Source: Methylorubrum thiocyanatum
GTDB taxonomy: Bacteria > Pseudomonadota > Alphaproteobacteria > Rhizobiales > Beijerinckiaceae
DNA: 64,000 bases
Assembly (NCBI GenBank): GCA_014138645.1
Contig: JACJIB010000006.1
Coordinates: 62,001 to 126,000, forward strand
Direction of reading: 5' to 3'
In this document: in pieces, positions 52,881 to 62,679 of the stretch
Layout: each line of letters begins with the position of its first letter
How positions within the stretch are numbered: the first letter of the stretch is position 1
Position numbers and translations under genes: made by a program
The notes under the pieces: generated by a model
Databases searched by the model: none
Told to the model about the DNA's origin: nothing
The model's input: the letters and a program-made list of their open reading frames with translations, nothing else

Positions 52881-54335
52881 TCAGACCGGGAGGGAAGGGG
52901 GCGGATCGTCGGAGAGGGCCACGACCTTGCCGGGATTGAGCAGGTCGTCGGGGTCGAGGGCGCGTTTGAGCCGGCGCATCAGATCGAGGCCGACAGGGTC
53001 GGCGGTGCGGGCGAGTTCGTCGCGCTTGATCAGTCCGATGCCATGCTCGGCGGCGATCGAGCCGTCCATCCGCTCGACGATGCCGTGAACGATGGCGTTG
53101 AACCGGCTCCACTGGCTCAGGAATTCGGCCCTGTCCATGCCGACGGGCTGGGTCAGATTGAAGTGGATGTTGCCGTCGCCGAAATGCCCGAACGGGCAGG
53201 GCCGCAGGCCCGGCATCGCCGCCTCGCAGGCGGCACTCGCCTCCTCCAGGAAGTCGGCCAGCCGCGAGAGCGGCAGCGAGACGTCGTGCTTGATCGAGCC
53301 GCCCTCCGCCTTCTGCACTTCGGGCAGCAACTCGCGCAGGCGCCACAGGGCGGCATCCTGAGCGGCGCTGCCGCCGATCACCGCGTCCTCCACCAGCCCC
53401 GCCTCCATCGCCTCGGCCAGCAGCGCCTCCATCTCGGCGCGGGTCTCCGTTCCGGAGCGGGGCGAGGCCAGCTCGATCAGGGCATAGGCCGCGTGGGCGC
53501 GAGCGAGCGGCGGGCGCACGTCGATGCCGTGCGCCAGAACCATCTCCAGGCCGAAGCGGGGGATGTATTCGAAGGCGGTCAGCCCGCGGTCGGCGCCCGC
53601 CCGCAGCCGCTCGAACAGGGCGAGCGCGGCCCGCGCCGAGGGCAGGCCGACGAAGCCGACGCAGGTCGACAGCGGCTTCGGGTACAGCTTCAGGGTGGCG
53701 GCGGTGATGATGCCAAGCGTGCCCTCCGAGCCGACGAACAGGTGCTTGAGGTCGTAGCCCGCATTGTTCTTGCGCAGCGCCTTGAGCCCGTTCCAGATCC
53801 GCCCGTCGGCGAGCACGACCTCGAGGCCGAGCACGAGGTCGCGGGCATTGCCGTAGGCCAGCACCGCGAGCCCCCCGGCATTGGTGGCGAGCCCGCCGCC
53901 GATCCGCGCCGTGCCCTCCGCCGCCCAGGAGAGCGGGAACAGCATTCCCGCCGCCTCGGCCGCGGCCTGGACGTCGGCGAGGATCATGCCGGCCTCCACC
54001 GTCATGCTGGCACCGAGGGGATCGACGGCGCGCAGCCGGTCGAGGCGGTTGAGCGAGAGCACGATCCCGCCGAACGGCACGCCGCCGCCGACGAGGCCGG
54101 TATTGCCGCCCTGCGCCACCATCGACACCCGCGCCTCGGCGCAGGCCCGAACGGCGAAGGCGACCTCCTCGGTCGTGCCCGGCGCGACCACCGCCAGGGC
54201 GTGTCCGCGATAGAGCCCGCGCGTCTCGACGAGATGCGGCGCGATCTCCGCCGGATCGGTGCGCACGTGCCGCGCCCCGAGCCGCGCGGACAGCGTGGCG
54301 AGGAGGCGTTCTTGGGAGGAGCGGGCGTCGGTCAT
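52881..54335 (-). CDS. FAD-linked oxidase, GlcD/D-2-hydroxyacid dehydrogenase-like
   Basis: 484 residues. The N-terminal FAD-binding type 4 domain has VAQGGNTGLVGGGVP and GTARIGGGLATNAGG; the C-terminal domain has GHFGDGNIHFNL, EHGIGLIKRDEL and LDPDDLLNPGKV. This arrangement suits D-lactate or D-2-hydroxyglutarate dehydrogenases that pass electrons to a flavoprotein or quinone. The start at 54335 (MTDARSSQERLL) is where the FAD domain begins; the longer open frame to 54851 is unlikely. Substrate not determined. Confidence 0.88.
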   Translation of the reverse strand: MTDARSSQERLLATLSARLGARHVRTDPAEIAPHLVETRGLYRGHALAVVAPGTTEEVAFAVRACAEARVSMVAQGGNTGLVGGGVPFGGIVLSLNRLDRLRAVDPLGASMTVEAGMILADVQAAAEAAGMLFPLSWAAEGTARIGGGLATNAGGLAVLAYGNARDLVLGLEVVLADGRIWNGLKALRKNNAGYDLKHLFVGSEGTLGIITAATLKLYPKPLSTCVGFVGLPSARAALALFERLRAGADRGLTAFEYIPRFGLEMVLAHGIDVRPPLARAHAAYALIELASPRSGTETRAEMEALLAEAMEAGLVEDAVIGGSAAQDAALWRLRELLPEVQKAEGGSIKHDVSLPLSRLADFLEEASAACEAAMPGLRPCPFGHFGDGNIHFNLTQPVGMDRAEFLSQWSRFNAIVHGIVERMDGSIAAEHGIGLIKRDELARTADPVGLDLMRRLKRALDPDDLLNPGKVVALSDDPPPSLPV

Positions 54336-54539
54336 CGGCGGGTCGGCGGGAGCATCGTCCGGTTGAGATAGGCCGGCGGAACGGGGTTTGCACCGAGGCG
54401 GGAGGACGCCGGTGCGGAGGCGGCGGTGGACGGCGCGACGCGGCATGGCACGGTCCGGGCCGTCGCGGGTTTCCTTCCCGCGGCGCATCGCCGCCCGATC
54501 GTGTCGTGCCGTCCCATCGAAGACGAGGCTTGAGGCGCC

Positions 54540-55235
54540 ATGCTGTCCGTGATCCCGAACCCGCCGCGCATCACGCTGCCGATCCATGGCAGCACCGACC
54601 TGTTCCCGGTGCGGCGGGTCTATTGCGTGGGCCGCAACTACCGGGCCCATGCCCGCGAGATGGGTGCCGACGAGCGCGATCCGCCCTTCTTCTTCCTCAA
54701 GCCCGCCGACACGCTCCAAGTCGCGCCCGAGGGCGCGACGCTCGAGCATCCCTACCCGCCGCGCACGGAGAACTACCATTTCGAGGTGGAGCTGGTGGCC
54801 GCCCTCGGGCGGGGCGGGCGCGACATCCCGGTGGAGACCGCCGGCACCCATGTCTACGGCTACGCCGTCGGCCTCGACATGACCCGGCGCGACCTACAGG
54901 ACGAGGCCAAGCGGCAGGCGCGCCCCTGGGAACTCGGCAAGGCGGCGGACCTGTCCGCTCCCATCGGCCCGCTGCGGCCGGCCGGCGTCATCGGACATCC
55001 CCGGTCCGGCGCGATCACGCTCTCCGTCGACGGCAGCGAGCGCCAGCGGGGCGACCTCTGCGAGATGATCTGGTCGGTGCCGGAGCAGGTGGCCCTGCTC
55101 TCCACCTATTTCGAGCTTCAGCCCGGCGACCTGATCTTCACCGGCACGCCGTCCGGCGTCGGGCCGGTGCGGCGCGGTGAGACGATGAGCGCGCGCATTG
55201 AGGGCGTGGGGGCGATCGCGCTGAAGGTCGTGTGA
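54540..55235 (+). CDS. fumarylacetoacetate hydrolase family protein
   Basis: 231 residues. [37 protein letters not shown] with the metal-ligand Glu pair, and [16 protein letters not shown] are typical of the FAH/fumarylpyruvate hydrolase fold; [13 protein letters not shown] closes it. It probably hydrolyses or isomerises a 2,4-diketo acid. Its stop overlaps the NUDIX start (GTGTGA), so they are probably co-translated. It is divergent from the FAD-oxidase gene. Confidence 0.9.
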   Translation: MLSVIPNPPRITLPIHGSTDLFPVRRVYCVGRNYRAHAREMGADERDPPFFFLKPADTLQVAPEGATLEHPYPPRTENYHFEVELVAALGRGGRDIPVETAGTHVYGYAVGLDMTRRDLQDEAKRQARPWELGKAADLSAPIGPLRPAGVIGHPRSGAITLSVDGSERQRGDLCEMIWSVPEQVALLSTYFELQPGDLIFTGTPSGVGPVRRGETMSARIEGVGAIALKVV

Positions 55236-55759
55236 GCGGCCCGAAGCGCGACGTCCGACACGCCGCCGTCTACAAGGCCGGCATGATCCTGAACCTCGAT
55301 CGCCCCTGGCTTCATCGTCTCGCCCTGCGCGCCGCGCTCCTGACCCGCGGCATGACGCTCGGGGTGCGGGGCGTCGCCATCGACGGGGAGGGACGGGTCT
55401 GCCTCGTGCGCCACACCTATGTCGGCGGCTGGCACCTGCCCGGCGGCGGGATTGATCCGGGCGAGAGCGCGCCCGCGGCGATGGCCCGCGAGTTCCGCGA
55501 GGAGGCCGAGATCGTGGTGGCGCCGGAGGCCGGGCTGCGGCTGCACGGCTTCTTCCTGAATCCGGGGGCGCAGCGGCGCGACCACATCGCCCTCTACGTC
55601 GCCCCGGCCTTCACGGTGGCGGCCCCCAAGCGGCCCGACCGCGAGATCGCCGAGACCGGCTTCTTCCCCCTCGACGCCCTGCCACCGGACACCACCCGCG
55701 CCACCCGCGCCCGGCTCGCGGAGATCCGCGACGGCACGCCTCCGGCCGAGTTGTGGTGA
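55232..55759 (+). CDS. NUDIX hydrolase
   Basis: 175 residues from GTG 55232, overlapping the FAH stop by 4 bp. The NUDIX box G-x5-E-x7-R-E-x2-E-E is intact ([17 protein letters not shown], then REEAEI). It hydrolyses a nucleoside diphosphate linked to another moiety. The substrate is unknown; the overlap with the FAH gene is the only clue. Confidence 0.88.
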   Translation: MSGPKRDVRHAAVYKAGMILNLDRPWLHRLALRAALLTRGMTLGVRGVAIDGEGRVCLVRHTYVGGWHLPGGGIDPGESAPAAMAREFREEAEIVVAPEAGLRLHGFFLNPGAQRRDHIALYVAPAFTVAAPKRPDREIAETGFFPLDALPPDTTRATRARLAEIRDGTPPAELW

Positions 55760-55832
55760 GCCCAGGATGATGCGAGCCGCCGACGAAAACGGAGCCCCGG
55801 AAAAAATCTCGAAGCCGCTGCGAACTTGGCGC

Positions 55833-55862
55833 TTGCATCCCCCGGCAGAATGGTGTTTAGAC
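55833..55862 (+). promoter_or_regulatory. possible promoter of tRNA-Gly
   Basis: TTGCAT at 55833-55838 and TTAGAC at 55857-55862 with an 18-bp spacer, about 50 bp upstream of the tRNA. The match to sigma-70 boxes is partial. Confidence 0.35.
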
Positions 55863-55912
55863 AGCGCCACCGACGGGGCGCACACGAAGCGCCGCCCCGG
55901 ACGGACAAGAGA

Positions 55913-55987
55913 GCGGGTGTAGCTCAGGGGTAGAGCACAACCTTGCCAAGGTTGGGGTCGAGGGTTCGAATCCCTTCGCCCGCTCCA
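55913..55987 (+). tRNA. tRNA-Gly (anticodon GCC)
   Basis: A complete cloverleaf: acceptor GCGGGTG pairing with CGCCCGC, D-arm GCTCAGGGGTAGAGC, anticodon arm CAACC-TTGCCAA-GGTTG with GCC, T-arm with GGTTCGAATCCC, and an encoded CCA end. The terminator at 56019-56040 follows. Confidence 0.95.
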
Positions 55988-56018
55988 GTTTCCTTCAAAG
56001 AACTGACCGACCTACGAT

Positions 56019-56043
56019 AAGCCGCCCAGTGGGCGGCTTTCGT
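56019..56043 (+). terminator. terminator after tRNA-Gly
   Basis: AAGCCGCCC (56019-56027) and its complement at 56031-56039 form a 9-bp stem with a 3-nt loop, followed by TCGTCGTTT. Confidence 0.75.
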
Positions 56044-56137
56044 CGTTTCGGGCCTGCGGCAAGCCGCTGCCGTGGCGGCGTTAACGGTTCATTAGCCAAA
56101 CAATTCCTAACGTCCGGCCGGTGCAGGAAGGCCGGGC

Positions 56138-58303
56138 ATGCTCGAACATCGTACAACGCGCACGCTCGGGCAGGCCGCCGGAAAGGTCTCGGCCGCGGAG
56201 CCGGTCGATCGCTACCTCGCCAAGGCGGCGACGCACCGGGCGGCCGGCCGGTTCGACAAGGCGCGCCGCAACCTCCGGATGGCGCTCGACGCGGTGCCGG
56301 GCCACGCCGCCGCGCATTTCGAACTCGGGCTGCTCACCAACCGGACCGAGGCGCCAGCCGCCGCGGTGCCCCACTTCGTCGAAGCCCTCAGGGCCGCGCC
56401 CGAGCGGCCGGCCTACTGGCTCGCGCTGGCCACCACGCTGCTGACGCTGAACCGCGTCGGCGAGGCGCGCGCGCTGATGGAGCGCTTCCGCGACCGGGGC
56501 TTGCCCGACGACGAGACCCGCCGGGTCCTCAAGGACTTCGTCGAACAGGCGTTCACGCTGGGTCAGGCGCATTACGAGGCGAACGATCTGACCACCGCGG
56601 AGATCCTGCTCGACCTCGTCATCGGCCTGGACGACACCCACGCCAAGGCGACCCATCTCGCCGGCGCCGCCGCCGCCCGGCGCGGCCATCATCAGCAGGC
56701 CTACGACCTGTTCAGCATTGCCATCTACCGCGAGCCGGACAACGCCGCCTTCTTCAGCAGCCTCGGCGCGCTCCTGATCATCCTCGGGGACAACTCGGGT
56801 GCGATCGCGGCGCTGGAAAAGGCCGTCACGCTCGATCCGGATCTGGCCATCGCGCATTCGAACCTGTCCGGCGCGTTCCAGCGCGTCTCCCACCACGCCT
56901 CGGCCGTGAGCCATGCGCAGCGCTCGATCGCGCTCAATCCGAACTTCTCCGGCGCCCATATCAACCTCGGATGCGGCCTGAAGAGCCTCGGCCGCCTGCC
57001 TGAGGCGATCGCGAGCTTCGACCGGGCGCTGGCCCTCGATCCGCGCAACGTCGCGGCCCATTCCAACCGGCTCTTCGCCAAGCTCTATTCCGAGGGCGTC
57101 TCCCCCGAAGACTACGCCGCCGACGCCCGGAGCTTCGGGACGCGCCTCGCCGAGCCGCTCCTGCGGCGGCGGCCCTTCACCAACGATCGCGATCCCGACC
57201 GTCGCCTGCGGGTCGGGTTCGTCTCGGCCGACCTCTGCACCCACGCCGTCGCCCGGTTCATCGAGCCGTTCCTGCGCCACATCGATCGCGAGCGGTTCGA
57301 GACGCGCGCCTACATGACCCAGGCCGGGGAGGATGCGGTCTCGGCCCGCCTGCGCCCGCTCTTCGACGGCTGGCACAACATCACCGCCCTCGACGACGAC
57401 GCGGCCGCCGACCTGATCGAGGCGGACGCCATCGACATCCTCGTCGACCTGTCGGGCCACAGCGCCGGCCACCGGCTGCTCGTCTTCGCCCGCAAGCCGG
57501 CGCCGGTCCAGGTCACCTGGATCGGCCACCCGGCGACGACGGGCCTGCGCGCCATGGACTACCGCCTGACGGATTTCGGCCACGACGAGCCCGGCCTCTC
57601 GGACACGCTCCACACGGAGACTTTGTGGCGGCTGCCCGGCGTGTCGGCCACCTACGAGGCCCCCGGCGACATCCCGCCGGTGCGCGCGCGCGCGCCGTTC
57701 GAGGAGAACGGCTTCGTCACCTTCGGCACGATGAACCGCATCGAGAAGATCGGTGATCGGGCCCTGGAGGCTTGGGCCGCCATCCTGCGGGCGCTTCCCG
57801 CCGCCCGCCTGTTCATGGTCGCCGCCGATGTGGACCGGCCGGAGATCCGAGCCCGGATCGAGGCGCGCCTGGCGCGGGCCGGGCTGCCGCTCGACCGGGT
57901 GCGCCTGCACCCGCGGGTCAACAGCGGCTACTACGCGCTCTATCACGAGATCGACATCGCCCTCGATTCGTTCCCCTATAACGGCGGCACCACGAGTTGC
58001 GACACGCTCGCCATGGGCGTGCCCCTGATCGCGCTGGCGGGCACCCATGCGGCGGCGCGCACGGGCGTCGCGGCGCTGACGGCGGTCGGACTCACGGACC
58101 TCATCGGAACGACGGCGGAGGATTACGCGGCCCGTGCCGTCGCCCTCGCCAGCGATCCCGACCGTCTGCGCGCGCTCCGCTCCGGGCTGCGCGAGCGCGT
58201 CTTCGCCAGCCCGCTGATGGATCACGCCCGCTTCGCCACGGATGTGGGCGACGCCTTCCGCGCCATGTGGAGGCGCTGGGCCGATGCGAACCGCGCCGCT
58301 TGA
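56138..58303 (+). CDS. TPR-fused GT41 (OGT/SPINDLY-like) glycosyltransferase
   Basis: 721 residues. Residues 20-330 are TPR repeats (for example LGALLIILGDNSGAIAALEKA and AHINLGCGLKSLGRLPEAIAS). The C-terminal GT41 half has LRVGFVSADLCTHAVARFIEPFLRH, VTWIGHPATTGLRAMDYRLTD and SFPYNGGTTSCDTLAMGVPL, as in O-GlcNAc-transferase-like proteins. It should put a sugar on a protein or on a carrier, with the TPR part choosing the acceptor. It starts the seven-gene cassette, and overlaps the aminotransferase start by 20 bp. Confidence 0.88.
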   Translation: MLEHRTTRTLGQAAGKVSAAEPVDRYLAKAATHRAAGRFDKARRNLRMALDAVPGHAAAHFELGLLTNRTEAPAAAVPHFVEALRAAPERPAYWLALATTLLTLNRVGEARALMERFRDRGLPDDETRRVLKDFVEQAFTLGQAHYEANDLTTAEILLDLVIGLDDTHAKATHLAGAAAARRGHHQQAYDLFSIAIYREPDNAAFFSSLGALLIILGDNSGAIAALEKAVTLDPDLAIAHSNLSGAFQRVSHHASAVSHAQRSIALNPNFSGAHINLGCGLKSLGRLPEAIASFDRALALDPRNVAAHSNRLFAKLYSEGVSPEDYAADARSFGTRLAEPLLRRRPFTNDRDPDRRLRVGFVSADLCTHAVARFIEPFLRHIDRERFETRAYMTQAGEDAVSARLRPLFDGWHNITALDDDAAADLIEADAIDILVDLSGHSAGHRLLVFARKPAPVQVTWIGHPATTGLRAMDYRLTDFGHDEPGLSDTLHTETLWRLPGVSATYEAPGDIPPVRARAPFEENGFVTFGTMNRIEKIGDRALEAWAAILRALPAARLFMVAADVDRPEIRARIEARLARAGLPLDRVRLHPRVNSGYYALYHEIDIALDSFPYNGGTTSCDTLAMGVPLIALAGTHAAARTGVAALTAVGLTDLIGTTAEDYAARAVALASDPDRLRALRSGLRERVFASPLMDHARFATDVGDAFRAMWRRWADANRAA

Positions 58304-59525
58304 CCCCGCCGCCGCGGCGGACAACCTCCTCACGGCCGAACGCCCGGTGCAGGCGACCCTGCGCCGGCTGGAGGAGGAATTTTCGCAGATCCTCGGCGCT
58401 GCTCCGGCAGCGGAGAGCGCGGCCGATCCGGTCTACGTCACGCGGCCGTTCCTGCCGCCGCTCGAAGAGTTCGAGCCGTTGCTGCGGCAGATCTGGCAGA
58501 CGCGGATCCTGACCAATGGCGGCCCGTTCCATCGCGAGCTGGAGGCCCGCCTGCGCGCGCATCTCGGCGTGCCCGAGGTCGCGCTGTTCAACAACGCGAC
58601 CACCGCGCTGATCATGGCCCTGCGGGCGCTCGACCTGTCGGGCGAGGTGATCACGACGCCCTATTCCTTCGTCGCGACCTCGCACGCCCTGCTCTGGAGC
58701 GGCCTCACCCCCGTCTTCGTCGATATCGACCCGGTGACCCTCAACCTCGACCCCAACCGGATAGAGGCCGCGATCACGCCGCGCACCCGCGCGATTCTGC
58801 CGGTCCATTGCTACGGCCAGCCCTGCGACGTCGAGGCGATCGGTGACATCGCCGACCGGCACGGGCTCAAGGTGATCTACGACGCCGCCCACGCCTTCGG
58901 CGTGCGCCACCGCGGGCGAAGCGTGCTCAATCACGGCGACCTCTCGGTCCTGAGCTTCCACGCCACCAAGGTGTTCAACACCTTCGAAGGAGGCGCCATC
59001 GTCTGCGCCGATCCGGCGATGAAGGACCGAATCGACAAGCTCAAGAACTTCGGCCACGACGGCGAGACGTCGGTTCCGGATGTCGGCCTCAACGGCAAGA
59101 TGAGCGAACTGAACGCGGCGCTCGGCCTCGTCCAGCTCCGGCATATCGGCACGGCGCTGGCGCGACGGCAGGCGGTCGACACCGCCTATCGCGCGGGGTT
59201 GCAGGGCATCCCCGGCATCCGCTGCCTGGATTTTGCCGGGGAGGGCGCGGCCAACTACGCCTATTTCCCGATCCTGATCGGACCCGACTACCCGATCAGC
59301 CGCGACGCGCTCTACGATGCGCTCAAGCGCGACGGCATCCACCCGCGGCGCTACTTCCATCCCCTGATCTCGGACTTCCCGATGTACCGCACGCTCCCCA
59401 GCGCCCGGCGGGAGGATCTGCCGGTGGCGGCCGCGGCCGCCGACCGGGTGCTGTGCCTGCCGATCTACCCCGATCTCGATCCGGCGGTTATCGCCCGGAT
59501 CGTCGAACGGATCGCGCAGCCATGA
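58284..59525 (+). CDS. DegT/DnrJ/EryC1/StrS sugar aminotransferase
   Basis: 413 residues from ATG 58284. ILTNGGPFHRELEARL, TTPYSFVATSHALLWSGLTPVFVDID, YDAAHAFG with Asp200, and SFHATKVFNTFEGG with PLP-binding Lys229 are all intact. It aminates a keto-sugar nucleotide (for example a 4-amino-6-deoxy sugar). An N-terminal extension of about 50 residues precedes the fold. The next gene overlaps by ATGA. Confidence 0.92.
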   Translation: MRTAPLDPAAAADNLLTAERPVQATLRRLEEEFSQILGAAPAAESAADPVYVTRPFLPPLEEFEPLLRQIWQTRILTNGGPFHRELEARLRAHLGVPEVALFNNATTALIMALRALDLSGEVITTPYSFVATSHALLWSGLTPVFVDIDPVTLNLDPNRIEAAITPRTRAILPVHCYGQPCDVEAIGDIADRHGLKVIYDAAHAFGVRHRGRSVLNHGDLSVLSFHATKVFNTFEGGAIVCADPAMKDRIDKLKNFGHDGETSVPDVGLNGKMSELNAALGLVQLRHIGTALARRQAVDTAYRAGLQGIPGIRCLDFAGEGAANYAYFPILIGPDYPISRDALYDALKRDGIHPRRYFHPLISDFPMYRTLPSARREDLPVAAAAADRVLCLPIYPDLDPAVIARIVERIAQP

Positions 59526-60313
59526 CGGCGCCCGCCACGGCGGCGATCATGCAGCCGTATCTCTTCCCCTATATCGGCTACTTCCAGCTCATCGCCGCCG
59601 TCGATCAGTTCGTGATCTACGACACGGTGAAATACACCAAGAAGGGCTGGATCAACCGCAACCGCTTCCTGCGCGATGGTGCGCCGGTGACCTTCACGCT
59701 GCCGCTCGAGAAGGATTCCGACCATCTCGACATCCGCGAGCGGCGGGTCGCGGCGGGGTTCGAGCCCGACCGGCTCTGCGCCCAGATCGCCCAGGCCTAT
59801 CGCCATGCGCCGCATCGGCACGAGACGATGCCGCTCGTGGAGGAGGTGCTGAGCTACGCGAGCGCCGACCTGTTCGACCACCTGCAGCACGGGTTGCTGC
59901 GGACCTGCGCGCATCTCGGCATCGCCACGCCGATCCGCACCGCCTCCGCGATCGAGGGCGCGACGGATCTGCGGCGGCAGGATCGGGTGATCGATCTGTG
60001 CGAACGGCTGGGCGCGGCGACCTACGTCAACCCGATCGGCGGCACGACCCTCTACGATCCGGCCGCCTTCGCCCAGCGGGGGATCGCCCTGCGCTTCCTG
60101 CGGGCCCGGCCCTTCGTCTATCCGCAGGGGCCGCACCCGTTCGTGCCCTGGCTGTCGATCCTCGACGTCCTGATGTTCAACCCGCGATCCGCGCTCGCGG
60201 CCGTACTGGCCGGCGGCTACGATCTCATCGAAGGGGAGGATGCCCCGTGCCCCGCTGGCGCAAGCTCGGCCGCGTGTTCGATCCCGCGAGCGTCGGCGGC
60301 CGCCCCTGGCTGA
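59522..60313 (+). CDS. WbqC-family protein
   Basis: 263 residues. AAIMQPYLFPYIGYFQLIAAVDQFVIYDTVKYTKKGWINRNRF is the strongly conserved WbqC N-terminus (split here from positions 59552-59670), and GGTTLYDPAAFAQRGI follows. WbqC proteins occur in surface-glycan clusters, often beside sugar aminotransferases, and have been linked to acyl or aminoacyl attachment; the reaction is not settled. Start coupled to the aminotransferase stop, and its end overlaps the next gene by 67 bp. Confidence 0.87.
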   Translation: MTAPATAAIMQPYLFPYIGYFQLIAAVDQFVIYDTVKYTKKGWINRNRFLRDGAPVTFTLPLEKDSDHLDIRERRVAAGFEPDRLCAQIAQAYRHAPHRHETMPLVEEVLSYASADLFDHLQHGLLRTCAHLGIATPIRTASAIEGATDLRRQDRVIDLCERLGAATYVNPIGGTTLYDPAAFAQRGIALRFLRARPFVYPQGPHPFVPWLSILDVLMFNPRSALAAVLAGGYDLIEGEDAPCPAGASSAACSIPRASAAAPG

Positions 60314-61209
60314 AATCCTTCGCGCAGGCGCCCGCCGCCCTGATCTGCGACGACGTCGTGCGGATGTACTTCTCCTGCCGGCCCGATGCCGACGCGAACG
60401 GCCAATACGTGAGCTACAGCGCCTATGTCGATCTCGACCGGAGCGACCTGTTCCGCGTGCGCGCGGTCGCCGAAGAGCCGATCCTGCCGCTCGGCGGCCC
60501 CGGCACCTTCGACGAGTTCGGGGTCTATCCGGTCTCGGTGATCCGCACCGGTGAGGCGGTGCGGGCCTATTATGCCGGCTGGACGCGCTGCGTCTCGGTT
60601 CCCTTCAACACGGCGATCGGCTGCGCGGTGAGCCATGATGGCGGGCGCCGCTTCGCGCGGCTGGGGCCGGGGCCGATCCTGCCCTACTCGCCGGACGAAC
60701 CGTTCGTGATGAGCGGGCCGAAAGTCCGGCGCTTCGGCGACACGTGGTACCTGTTCTACATCGCCGGAAGCCTGTGGAAGCGGGTCGAAGGCCGGGCCGA
60801 GCCGGTCTACCGCATCCGCATGGCGACCTCGCCCGACGGGCTGACCTGGACCAAGGCGAACCGCGACCTGATCCCGCCGCGGATCGAGGCGGACGAGGCC
60901 CAGGCGAGCCCCGACGTGTTCGAGGCCGACGGGCGCTACCACATGCATTTCTGCTACCGCTACAGCGCCGGCTTCCGCAGCCGCGAGCGCGGCTACCGCA
61001 TCGGCTACGCCTGGAGCACCGACCTCGTGAACTGGACCCGCGACGACGCGCGCTGCGGCATCGACGTGTCGGAGGAGGGCTGGGACGCGCAGATGATCAG
61101 CTACCCCCACGTCTTCACCGTCGATGGCCGGACCTATCTCGCCTATCTCGGCAACGAAGTCGGCCGCGGCGGCTTCGGCCTCGCCGCCCTCGACGGCGCT
61201 CTCGACTGA
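60247..61209 (+). CDS. glycosidase-like five-bladed beta-propeller protein, copy 1
   Basis: 320 residues from GTG 60247, with GGGGAGG seven bases upstream. Repeated W/Y-rich strand pairs (GPGTFDEFGVYPVSVIR, DEPFVMSGPKVRRFGDTWYLFYI, DEAQASPDVFEADGRYHMHFCYR) are typical of GH43/GH68/GH130-type propellers. It could bind or act on a glycan. The gene overlaps the end of the WbqC gene by 67 bp. Its closest relative in the window is the next gene. Confidence 0.72.
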   Translation: MPRWRKLGRVFDPASVGGRPWLKSFAQAPAALICDDVVRMYFSCRPDADANGQYVSYSAYVDLDRSDLFRVRAVAEEPILPLGGPGTFDEFGVYPVSVIRTGEAVRAYYAGWTRCVSVPFNTAIGCAVSHDGGRRFARLGPGPILPYSPDEPFVMSGPKVRRFGDTWYLFYIAGSLWKRVEGRAEPVYRIRMATSPDGLTWTKANRDLIPPRIEADEAQASPDVFEADGRYHMHFCYRYSAGFRSRERGYRIGYAWSTDLVNWTRDDARCGIDVSEEGWDAQMISYPHVFTVDGRTYLAYLGNEVGRGGFGLAALDGALD

Positions 61210-61222
61210 CCGGCCCGCCCCC

Positions 61223-62179
61223 ATGCGCTGGACCAAGCTCGGCCTCGTCTTCGACCTGCAGGCGCACCCGCTCCCCTTCGGCGGCGGCGGCTTCGCGCAA
61301 TCGCCGCAGGCGCTCGTCCTCGAGGACCGGGTGCGGATCTTCTTCTCGACCCGCAGCCGCGAGCCGGACGGGCAGTATCTGAGCCACGTCGCCTTCGTGG
61401 ACATGCGCAAGGATCTCGGCGCGGTGCTCGGCGTCGCGCAGCGGCCGGTCATCGCCGCCGGCGGCCTCGGCACCTTCGACGAGCACGGCATCTTCCCGAT
61501 GAACGTGCTGCGCCATGGGGACCGCGTCTACGGCTACACCACGGGCTGGAGCCGCCGCGTCGCGGTGCCGGTGGAGACCGGCATCGGGCTGGCCTTCAGC
61601 CGGGACGACGGGCTGAGCTTCGAGCGGCACGGGACGGGGCCGGTCCTCTCCGCCACGCTCAACGAGCCCTTCCTCGTCGCCGACGGCTTCGTCCGCGTAA
61701 TCGATGGCCTGTTCCACATGTGGTACATCTTCGGCACCGCCTGGAGCGCCGCAGGCGCCGGCGCAGCACCGGAGCGGGTCTACAAGATCGGGCACGCCAC
61801 CTCCGCCGACGGCATCGCCTGGACCAAGGAGGAGGGCCGCCGCATCGTCGCCGACCGGCTCGGCCCGGAGGAGGCCCAGGCGCTGCCCTGCGTGTTCGAC
61901 CGCGGCCCCCGCCGGCACATGGTGTTCTGCTACCGCGAGCCCGTAGGCTTCCGCTCCGATCCCGGCCGCGGCTACCGGATCGGGCATGCATGGTCCGACG
62001 ACCTCGTGGACTGGACGCGGGACGACGCGGCGCTGCCCCTCTCCGGCACGCCCGGGGAATGGGACGCGGACATGCAGTGCTATCCCCACGTCTTCACCTG
62101 CGAGGGGACGACCTACCTCCTCTACAACGGCAACGCCTTCGGCCGCCTCGGCTTCGGCGCGGCGCGGCTCGACCCGTGA
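61223..62179 (+). CDS. glycosidase-like five-bladed beta-propeller protein, copy 2
   Basis: 318 residues from ATG 61223, 13 bp after copy 1. The same blocks recur in order: RWTKLGLVFD (against RWRKLGRVFD), GLGTFDEHGIFPMNVLR, NEPFLVADGFVRVIDGLFHMWYI and PEEAQALPCVFDRGPRRHMVFCYR, so it is a tandem paralogue. The catalytic residues of the GH families are not confidently placed. Its stop overlaps the GNAT start (GTGA). Confidence 0.72.
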   Translation: MRWTKLGLVFDLQAHPLPFGGGGFAQSPQALVLEDRVRIFFSTRSREPDGQYLSHVAFVDMRKDLGAVLGVAQRPVIAAGGLGTFDEHGIFPMNVLRHGDRVYGYTTGWSRRVAVPVETGIGLAFSRDDGLSFERHGTGPVLSATLNEPFLVADGFVRVIDGLFHMWYIFGTAWSAAGAGAAPERVYKIGHATSADGIAWTKEEGRRIVADRLGPEEAQALPCVFDRGPRRHMVFCYREPVGFRSDPGRGYRIGHAWSDDLVDWTRDDAALPLSGTPGEWDADMQCYPHVFTCEGTTYLLYNGNAFGRLGFGAARLDP

Positions 62180-62679
62180 CCGTCGCCCCCGCCATCGCGC
62201 GAAACCGCGCCCGGCCGGCGGATGTGGAGGCCCATCTGACGGCGTGCGCGCAGAGCTTCACGCCACCGCTCGGCGAGCGGCGGGCGATCCCCGACTACGC
62301 CGCCAAGCTGGTGGCCCGCGCCGAGCGGTTCGAGGCCTGGGACGGTCCGACCCTGATCGGTCTCGTCGCGGTCTACTGCAACGATCCGGCGCGCATCGCG
62401 GCCTTCGTGACGAATGTCAGCGTCGTGCCGACGCGGATGGGGATCGGCCTCGGGCGCCGCCTGCTCGCGGCGGCGATCACCCATGCCCGCGATCTCGGCT
62501 TCGCGCGGATGGCGCTGAGCGTGGATCGCAGGGCGGCGGCGCTGCGCCTGTATCGCGGACTCGGCTTCACCGACGACGGACGCGACGGGGACACGCTGCA
62601 CCTCCGCCTCGATCTGAGGACCCCGTGCCCCGGCGCAGGCGCGGCATCACAGCAGCGAGACAGGGAGGCCCGGCCATGA
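62176..62679 (+). CDS. GNAT acetyltransferase
   Basis: 167 residues from GTG 62176. AAFVTNVSVVPTRMGIGLGRRLLAAAI is the acetyl-CoA-binding motif (R/Q-x-x-G-x-G/A), and ALRLYRGLGFTDDGRD follows. It may acetylate the amine made by the upstream aminotransferase, inferred from the cassette. Overlaps the methyltransferase start by ATGA. The last 20 residues are a basic low-complexity tail. Confidence 0.85.
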   Translation: MTVAPAIARNRARPADVEAHLTACAQSFTPPLGERRAIPDYAAKLVARAERFEAWDGPTLIGLVAVYCNDPARIAAFVTNVSVVPTRMGIGLGRRLLAAAITHARDLGFARMALSVDRRAAALRLYRGLGFTDDGRDGDTLHLRLDLRTPCPGAGAASQQRDREARP

